From the NCBI GenBank assembly GCA_965369945.1, contig CBDUST010000135.1:1-11226 (forward strand): DNA of 11,226 bases, given 5' to 3'. Origin of the DNA: JADFNO01 sp965369945 (lineage in GTDB: Bacteria; Planctomycetota; Phycisphaerae; Phycisphaerales; SM1A02). Below, piece by piece: positions 6,648-11,226 of the stretch. The translations under genes and the position numbers were made by a program. Below the pieces are notes generated by a model. The model did no database searches. It was not told where the DNA came from and saw nothing but the letters and a program-made list of their open reading frames with translations. The first letter of the stretch is position 1. Each line of letters starts with the position of its first letter.

Positions 6648-6662
6648 AGGTTCTGTTTGACA

Positions 6663-6758
6663 AATAGTGGGACGGGCATCTCGCCTCGGCGAGTCGCCTA
6701 TGGACATCTTGCCCGTCTGTAAGAGTGAAGAGGACGCCTTGGAAGCCCGTCCCACCAA
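6663..6758. repeat. Intergenic GACGGGC inverted-repeat element
   Basis: GTGGGACGGGC (6667-6677) is perfectly complementary to GCCCGTCCCAC (6745-6755); extending outward, 13 of 15 bases match. A third related copy, TGCCCGTC (6710-6717), is complementary to GACGGGCA (6671-6678). Between them CTCGC (6680-6684) and GCGAG (6689-6693) make a small hairpin. The segment therefore has alternative folds. I recall similar TGGGACGGGCAxCTTGCCCGTC strings as dispersed repeats in planctomycete and related genomes, but cannot verify this here. It lies between the divergent flgI and glycosyltransferase promoters and carries no gene. Confidence 0.6.
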
Positions 6759-6839
6759 TGAAGTGCACTCCGTTGATCCATCAGACACAACCTAGCCGCA
6801 AGTGAGGTCCGGTTCACCGATCCTGTTCACCGTTCCCGT

Positions 6840-6845
6840 TACAAT
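6840..6845 (+). promoter_or_regulatory. Possible -10 element of a leaderless transcript
   Basis: TACAAT ends six bases before the ATG of the membrane glycosyltransferase, so the usual -10 to +1 spacing would put the transcript start on the A of ATG at 6852. No Shine-Dalgarno is visible in front of that ATG. A -35 hexamer at normal spacing is poor. Two direct copies of GTTCACCG (6812-6819 and 6825-6832), 13 bases apart, lie just upstream and could be an operator. Confidence 0.35.
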
Positions 6846-6851
6846 CAATCC

Positions 6852-8960
6852 ATGGCGAGCCTCAACGCCCAACGAACCAACCGGCTTGACCGCCTGGGTC
6901 TGATCGCAGGACCGGTGGTGGTGCTTATCCTGTTGGTATGGTTCGCCGGCTGGACCGGACCGGAGCGCCCCCACGCCGGCTTGCCGGCGCTTTACGTACT
7001 GCTTCGAGCCACACCGTGGGCTATCGGTTGGCTCGCCGCGGCGTACGGGTTCGGCTGGCCGTTGCGACGCTGGCTCGATCCTCAAAACGAAGAACCGTTC
7101 GTGGTTCAACTCGGTCTGGGAATCGCAGCGATGTTGATCATCGACGCGACGCTCGGCGCCATCGGCGCGTTGCAATGGGGCGGTTCAGTTGGAGCGTGGA
7201 CAGTGTTGTTGATCGGCATCGCCCTCGCCTTCACTTGTCTGCGGCTCGGCCCGTCCGATTCCGACCGGTCTGCCCCCACCGTGCCGTGGTTGTTCTGGAT
7301 GGCAGCGCCCGCAATCGCAGTGTTGTTGCTAGCCGCATGCTCCGCGCCCGGTTGGTTGTGGGCTTCGGAGTTCGGCGGCTATGACGCTATGAGCTATCAC
7401 CTGCAACTTCCCAAGGAATGGGTCGCGATCGGTCGAATCGAGCCGCTCAGTCACAATGTTTACAGCTATCTGCCGGGATATGTCGAGGCCGCGTATTACC
7501 ACCTGGCAATCCTGGTCGGCGATCCGATCAACGCTGTCTATTCCTGCCAACTCCTGCATGCAGCCATGGCGCTGCTGACAGCTGTCGTCGTCGCTCGCCT
7601 CGTAGGTCGCTTGGTCGGCCCACCCCTGGCCGGCCCGATCGGTTCTGCAGCGGCAGTCATTCTCATCGGGACGCCCTGGGTCGTTGTCGTCGGATCGCTC
7701 GGCTATAACGAAATGGCGGTGACGTTGTTTTTGGCCGTCGCGTTGTACATCCTCATAGCGCGATCGCCAACAACATGGAAATACGGGGGCATTCTCGGGT
7801 TACTGGCCGCGGCAGCCTGTGGCGCTAAACTTACCGCCGCTGGATTCGTCGTCCTTCCGCTTGTGATCGTGGCGCTGTTTGCAATCCCACGACGCTGTTG
7901 GTTGGGCGTGGCCCTAGCGGGCGCTGTCGCGGGCTTGATCGGGCTGCTACCGTATTTGCTGCGGAACTTTGTCTATTCCGGCAACCCCGTATTCCCGTTC
8001 GCGACTGGATTCTTCGGATTGGCCCACTGGTCGCAAAACCAAGTCGGTAACTGGATGGCCGGGCACGTCTCCGATGCGCCGATCGGATCACGATTCGTCG
8101 AGCTATGGAACCAACTGTGGCGGTATGGTCTCGGCGCCAACCCCAATCCCGCGGAGCCATTCAAACCACAGTGGTCAATCCTGCCTTGGCTTGCCCTGGC
8201 GAGCCTCTTAGTCTGCCTCACCAGAGTCAAACTGCGTCGAGTCTCACTCCAACTAACACTAATACTCGGATTTCAGATTCTGTTCTGGCTCGCGATGACC
8301 CATCTCAAGTCGCGATTTCTCGTAATCGGCGTGGTCGGCGCAGCGATCAGTACGGCCATGGCAATCGGCATCCTCCTCCTTCCCATCCAATCGCGCATCG
8401 GGACTAAACCCGCCAACGCACTGCTTGCCGTTCTGTTGCTAGTTTGGTCGTCCCTGCCTGTCTTGATATTTGCCGGCGATCCGCTGCCGCCCGGCGCACC
8501 ACGAGAAAAAGCGGCCGGGCCCGCAGCGATGATCGCCTGGGCCCACATGTTCACCGGCGACGGCCTCCTCGAAGAGCAGCGAATCGAGTTAGCCCAAGCC
8601 GGCTTTCCGGCTATCTACCTCAATCATTTACTCCCTGATGATGCACGAATTCTTCTCTTGGGTGACGCGAAGCCTTTGTATTACCGAGCTGACATCGCCT
8701 ACCAGACCACGTGGGATCGCGGCGTGCTGTCTCAATTGATGCAAGACTATCCAATGACCCCCGGGCAGTGGGCCGCTGAATTGCGAATTGACGGTTTCAC
8801 ACACATTCTGGTGAGCGACGAGATGCTCCTGCGCTGGACTGCAAACGGTTGGAGCGACCCAATGCTCACCCTGCAGAACGTTCGGGCGTTCGCCGCGCGT
8901 TTCGGTGTCGTAGAACACGACTGGCCGAACTTGCGCATCACCCTTTACCGCCTCCGCTGA
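6852..8960 (+). CDS. GT-C-type polytopic membrane glycosyltransferase (GT39/ArnT-like)
   Basis: The 702-residue protein has about a dozen hydrophobic segments between residues 15 and 545, then a soluble C-terminal domain of about 155 residues. This is the architecture of GT-C enzymes, which move a sugar from a polyprenyl-phosphate donor to an acceptor on the outer face of the membrane. The expected acidic motif in a large loop after an early membrane segment is present as EFGGYDAMSYHLQLPKEW (173-190, with D178, Y182, H183). LRNFVYSGNPVFPF (370-383) and THLKSRFL (483-490) are further family-like motifs. The C-terminal part (ARILLLGDAKPLYYRADIAY at 598-617, FTHILVSDEMLLRW at 649-662) matches the periplasmic domain of such proteins. 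The acceptor cannot be told from sequence. It is divergent from the flagellar operon, so a flagellar role is only a guess. No ribosome binding site is visible. Confidence 0.75.
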   Translation: MASLNAQRTNRLDRLGLIAGPVVVLILLVWFAGWTGPERPHAGLPALYVLLRATPWAIGWLAAAYGFGWPLRRWLDPQNEEPFVVQLGLGIAAMLIIDATLGAIGALQWGGSVGAWTVLLIGIALAFTCLRLGPSDSDRSAPTVPWLFWMAAPAIAVLLLAACSAPGWLWASEFGGYDAMSYHLQLPKEWVAIGRIEPLSHNVYSYLPGYVEAAYYHLAILVGDPINAVYSCQLLHAAMALLTAVVVARLVGRLVGPPLAGPIGSAAAVILIGTPWVVVVGSLGYNEMAVTLFLAVALYILIARSPTTWKYGGILGLLAAAACGAKLTAAGFVVLPLVIVALFAIPRRCWLGVALAGAVAGLIGLLPYLLRNFVYSGNPVFPFATGFFGLAHWSQNQVGNWMAGHVSDAPIGSRFVELWNQLWRYGLGANPNPAEPFKPQWSILPWLALASLLVCLTRVKLRRVSLQLTLILGFQILFWLAMTHLKSRFLVIGVVGAAISTAMAIGILLLPIQSRIGTKPANALLAVLLLVWSSLPVLIFAGDPLPPGAPREKAAGPAAMIAWAHMFTGDGLLEEQRIELAQAGFPAIYLNHLLPDDARILLLGDAKPLYYRADIAYQTTWDRGVLSQLMQDYPMTPGQWAAELRIDGFTHILVSDEMLLRWTANGWSDPMLTLQNVRAFAARFGVVEHDWPNLRITLYRLR

Positions 8961-9059
8961 CGCCTATAGACTCAGGCGACAGTGATCTCGATAAGGAGCC
9001 TGTCCGCTTTCTAATCCCACTCTGTCAAGAAAGTCATCGTGACGCCTCTCCCGCCCCTA
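8961..9059. other. Convergent intergenic gap
   Basis: This 99-base gap separates convergent genes. The only structure I see is a weak 5-base stem, CGCCT (8961-8965) with AGGCG (8974-8978), directly after the glycosyltransferase stop. It has no T-run and is not a convincing terminator. Confidence 0.4.
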
Positions 9060-9446
9060 TCACTTCCGCACTACTTTGTATATCAGTCGGGCCAAGAAAA
9101 CACTAGCTACGATGAGCGTCGGCCAGACAGTAAAAAGGAAAGGAATCGGTGCTAAGTTATAACCAGGAAAGAAACGGAACCCTAAATGTACACTGAGTAC
9201 GTAGCCTCCTGTAAAGGCGACAACGACGGGCAACGCGGCTAAGAGAAGCGCCAGTGTTGTTCGAGCACTAGGCAAAACGCGAGCATGAGGGGTTGCACGA
9301 TAAGTATTTGGTGAATCAGGATAGAACGGACGCCCGCATTCCGGACACCGATTTTGTGCAAGACCATCTAGTGCATAACCACATCCGAGACAGAACATTG
9401 TACTGCGCGTTTGCATCACAGAAGTCTTGACATCCTCTTGATCCAC
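9060..9446 (-). CDS. Small membrane protein with N-terminal zinc ribbon
   Basis: The 128-residue product begins with a four-cysteine zinc ribbon, C19-x2-C22 (CLGCGYALDGL) and C34-x2-C37 (CPECGRPF). Two hydrophobic helices follow at about 64-86 and 101-121, with a basic C-terminus. Function is unknown. Proteins with CxxCGYxLxGL...CPECGRxF followed by membrane helices are, to my knowledge, abundant and characteristic in planctomycetes, which is my main taxonomic clue. The start is uncertain: the longest frame opens with GTG at 9446-9444, while ATGs at 9416 and 9398 (residues 11 and 17) are also possible and none has a well-placed ribosome binding site. It lies downstream of the serine hydrolase on the same strand, 117 bases away. 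Confidence 0.75.
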   Translation of the reverse strand: MDQEDVKTSVMQTRSTMFCLGCGYALDGLAQNRCPECGRPFYPDSPNTYRATPHARVLPSARTTLALLLAALPVVVAFTGGYVLSVHLGFRFFPGYNLAPIPFLFTVWPTLIVASVFLARLIYKVVRK

Positions 9447-9563
9447 ACCTCAGTCTACCTACAAGGTCGGTCAACGTGTCAGTGAGTGTGGAAGAGATAT
9501 CAGGATGAACCGTTCGAGTCCCTGGGCGGTCGTGCGCTCGTTCGCTGTGTTGCTCGCTTGCGC
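9447..9563 (-). other. Short intergenic spacer with GCTCG-like repeats
   Basis: This 117-base gap lies between the hydrolase and the zinc-ribbon gene. TGCGCTC occurs at 9533-9539 and again at 9559-9565, the second copy overlapping the hydrolase stop codon, with CGTTCGCT and TGCTCGCT between them. It looks like low-complexity repeat sequence. I see no clear terminator or promoter. Confidence 0.4.
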
Positions 9564-11063
9564 TCAATCCAGAACGAGGTGACGGATCGCCTGTTCGCAG
9601 AGACTCGGGGCGAACCAGTCGCCCGGGCCCGCGGAGTTCATCAAGACAACCACCGCGGCGTCGTGCTCTGGCAGCAGGCGAATCTCGGCGAAGTACGTCC
9701 CGGCGCTGCCGTTGTGCCAGTGACACTCGGTCCCGGGGTCCGGCCAATCGGCAAGCCCCCAGCCGAACGCATATCGCTCGCCCGAACCTGAAAGCGGCGT
9801 GTGGATTCGTTTGATTGTCGCAGCGGCGATGGGCCCGTCGGCGCCGCGAAGCCCACGAAGGTGAACAATAGCGTAGCGTGCGAAGTCTTCGATGGAGCTA
9901 TAAACCCAGCCGGCGGGCGCGAGGGCCATGGGACTAGGCATGCGATCGTGAGGGACCATCATCAGAGCGCGCCCCCCGCCGCCGCCCATGTGACCGGCGG
10001 GTTGGTTGGGGTCGTTCTGGGTCGGCCAGCCGAACCCGGCTGATGACATGCCCAGCGCATCAAACACATGCTCCTGGACGAGTTGTTCCCAGGTGCGACC
10101 AGTGACAACCTTAGCCATGTGGCCGGCGAGCGATATCCCGGCGTTGGAGTAGGCTTGCGTTGAGCCGGGCGTGTTGATCGGCGTCTCCTTGAGCACATGT
10201 CGCGCGAACTTGTGACGTTTGTCGATGTTCGAATCGCCTTGGGGATTCAGGATCGACTCCATGTCCATCGTCAGCTCGGTGTAGGTCGGGATGCCGCCGC
10301 GATGGCTCATGAGCTGCTCGAGGGTCACGCTTCGGTATGCGTCGAGCATGTCGATGTCGCTAAACGCCTCGCCCAGCGTCAAGTCGGGGTTGATCACACC
10401 ATCTTCGATAAGACTGCCAAGCATGGTCCCGGTGACGGACTTGGTCACCGAACCCCAATGGAACTTGTCAGCGAGAGTGACTTGGTCAGGACCCTCGATG
10501 CTCCTTACTCCCACAGCGGCAGAGTCCACGATCTTGCCATCGACAACAACAGCGATTGCGATCGCGGGGACTTCATACTGCGCGCGAACCTGCTTGAGAA
10601 AATCTTCCAGCGACTCCCAAGGCTGGATATCGAGCATCCCCCCATTGGGGCCTTCGCTGCTCTGGATCCGAATCATGTCCACGAGGCGCTCCGGCCCATC
10701 GGAAAACGTAAACGAGAATGTGAACCACTCTCCCTTGGCAGTCTCAGCGACGATTTCGAGGTCGCTCGGCCCGACGATGTTGACGCTCTCAATGCGCAGC
10801 TCGCCCATCGTGTCCTTGAACTGGAGGAACTGATCCCGGCGCTGGGCCTCAGTCGCGGCAGCCGACGACTGCGGGGTGCGGTTGGTCGCCATGTACTGGA
10901 TATAGCCGGCCGGGTCGTCGCCATTGATGGCGTCGATGAATGCAAGGGCACGCTGCTCGCGGATATCAACTGCCGGTTGCGTCTGCTGGGTGGCGGATGC
11001 CGGGGCAATCATGAGCGGCGCCCCGACAAGAATTACGAACAAGATCAGGCATCGGTCGATCAT
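9564..11063 (-). CDS. Secreted serine hydrolase, class C beta-lactamase/CubicO family
   Basis: The 499-residue precursor has a Sec signal peptide (about 1-24, ending PASA). An N-terminal domain of about 115 residues (30-145) follows, then a serine beta-lactamase-like catalytic domain. All three active-site motifs are visible: S205-V-T-K208 (SxxK nucleophile and base), Y305-S-N307 (YxN), and H450-N-G452 in the KTG/HxG position. Members include esterases, D-amino-acid peptidases and beta-lactamases; substrate cannot be assigned. The N-terminal domain (FIDAINGDDPAGYIQYMA, then KDTMGELRIESVNIVG) resembles small extra domains often seen before such enzymes in environmental bacteria. The ATG at 11063-11061 has GAGGAG eight bases upstream, so the start is secure. 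Nothing links it functionally to the flagellar genes. Confidence 0.9.
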   Translation of the reverse strand: MIDRCLILFVILVGAPLMIAPASATQQTQPAVDIREQRALAFIDAINGDDPAGYIQYMATNRTPQSSAAATEAQRRDQFLQFKDTMGELRIESVNIVGPSDLEIVAETAKGEWFTFSFTFSDGPERLVDMIRIQSSEGPNGGMLDIQPWESLEDFLKQVRAQYEVPAIAIAVVVDGKIVDSAAVGVRSIEGPDQVTLADKFHWGSVTKSVTGTMLGSLIEDGVINPDLTLGEAFSDIDMLDAYRSVTLEQLMSHRGGIPTYTELTMDMESILNPQGDSNIDKRHKFARHVLKETPINTPGSTQAYSNAGISLAGHMAKVVTGRTWEQLVQEHVFDALGMSSAGFGWPTQNDPNQPAGHMGGGGGRALMMVPHDRMPSPMALAPAGWVYSSIEDFARYAIVHLRGLRGADGPIAAATIKRIHTPLSGSGERYAFGWGLADWPDPGTECHWHNGSAGTYFAEIRLLPEHDAAVVVLMNSAGPGDWFAPSLCEQAIRHLVLD

Positions 11064-11165
11064 GGGTCAGACTCCTCGCGGTCATGGTTCAGGGGCAGCC
11101 CGTGGGCACATCCCAACTTCGTGCTGGAACATTGATGCGCAAGTCGGGTCGGCTGGACACTATTT

Positions 11166-11187
11166 AGAATGAAAAAGGGGACATTCT
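11166..11187. repeat. Inverted repeat AGAATG-N10-CATTCT near the right edge
   Basis: AGAATG (11166-11171) and CATTCT (11182-11187) are perfect complements around AAAAAGGGGA. The AAAAAGGGGACATTCT string resembles sequences I remember at the borders of REP-associated transposase (RAYT/IS200-like) loci, but the neighbouring DNA is outside the window and I cannot confirm it. Confidence 0.45.
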
Positions 11188-11200
11188 TATTATGTTGAAA

Positions 11201-11226
11201 TGTGGAAAACTGAAAAGTTTTCCACA
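11201..11226. repeat. Perfect inverted repeat TGTGGAAAACT-GAAA-AGTTTTCCACA
   Basis: An 11-base perfect inverted repeat with a GAAA loop ends exactly at the window edge. Each arm contains TTTTCCACA or its complement, which fits the relaxed DnaA-box consensus TTWTNCACA. It could be a hairpin of a mobile-element border, a paired DnaA site, or a promoter-proximal structure of the hydrolase gene. The cut edge prevents a decision. Confidence 0.6.

Noticed and set aside
6591..6788. Upstream extension of the flgI reading frame by 66 codons
   Set aside because: It crosses the sigma-54 site and the intergenic repeat. The internal ATG at 6590 has a perfect SD and begins a classic signal peptide.
6792..7175. 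127-residue minus-strand open frame overlapping the glycosyltransferase start
   Set aside because: Arg/Gln/Pro-rich product without recognisable features; it overlaps the conserved membrane enzyme.
8961..8978. Hairpin after the glycosyltransferase as an intrinsic terminator
   Set aside because: Only a 5-base stem with an 8-base loop and no following T-run.
9533..9565. TGCGCTC direct repeats as an attachment site or CRISPR-like array
   Set aside because: Only two 7-base copies in low-complexity GCTCG-type sequence; no regular spacers and no integrase or cas gene nearby.
10197..11135. 312-residue plus-strand open frame opposite the serine hydrolase
   Set aside because: It is antisense to a clear enzyme with all catalytic motifs, has no domain-like pattern, and is a normal shadow in GC-rich DNA.

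Overview
The window looks like a chromosomal piece of a flagellated planctomycete, probably of the Phycisphaerae type. This taxonomic call is inferred from gene content: a complete-looking P-ring-to-FliW/CsrA flagellar block, a very long FlgL, and a small membrane protein with an N-terminal zinc ribbon (CxxCGYxLxGL...CPECGRxF) of a style I associate with that group. Base composition is moderately GC-rich, except for a short AT-rich stretch at the right edge.

Layout. From about 6590 down to 1, all on the minus strand, runs one flagellar transcription unit: flgI (P-ring), a FlgJ-type rod-binding protein without a muramidase domain, a FlgN-type chaperone, flgK, flgL, fliW and the first 16 codons of csrA, which runs off the left edge. 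flgI and the rod gene overlap by ATGA, and the rod and flgN genes overlap by 14 bases. The other gaps are 46 to 156 bases. A good sigma-54-type -24/-12 site sits just before flgI. An intergenic region at 6606-6851 also holds a GACGGGC-type inverted-repeat element and the start of a divergent plus-strand gene for a large GT-C-type membrane glycosyltransferase (6852-8960). Beyond it, on the minus strand, lie a small zinc-ribbon membrane protein (9060-9446) and a secreted serine hydrolase of the class C beta-lactamase/CubicO family (9564-11063). The last 65 bases are AT-rich and contain two consecutive inverted repeats.

How the genes fit together. FlgI forms the periplasmic P-ring bushing. The FlgJ-like protein helps rod assembly. 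FlgK and FlgL join hook to filament and are escorted by FlgN. FliW is known in other bacteria to bind flagellin and to antagonise CsrA, an RNA-binding repressor that recognises GGA in hairpin loops. The most interesting signal here is in the non-coding leaders. The flgI ribosome binding site and the fliW leader share an identical 14-base segment that folds as GGAC-AGGAG-GTCC, placing the Shine-Dalgarno/GGA in the loop. Two further GGA-loop hairpins lie before fliW and between fliW and csrA. Together they suggest CsrA feedback on the operon that encodes CsrA and its antagonist. This is inference from sequence only.

I saw no tRNA, rRNA, CRISPR array or complete insertion sequence.
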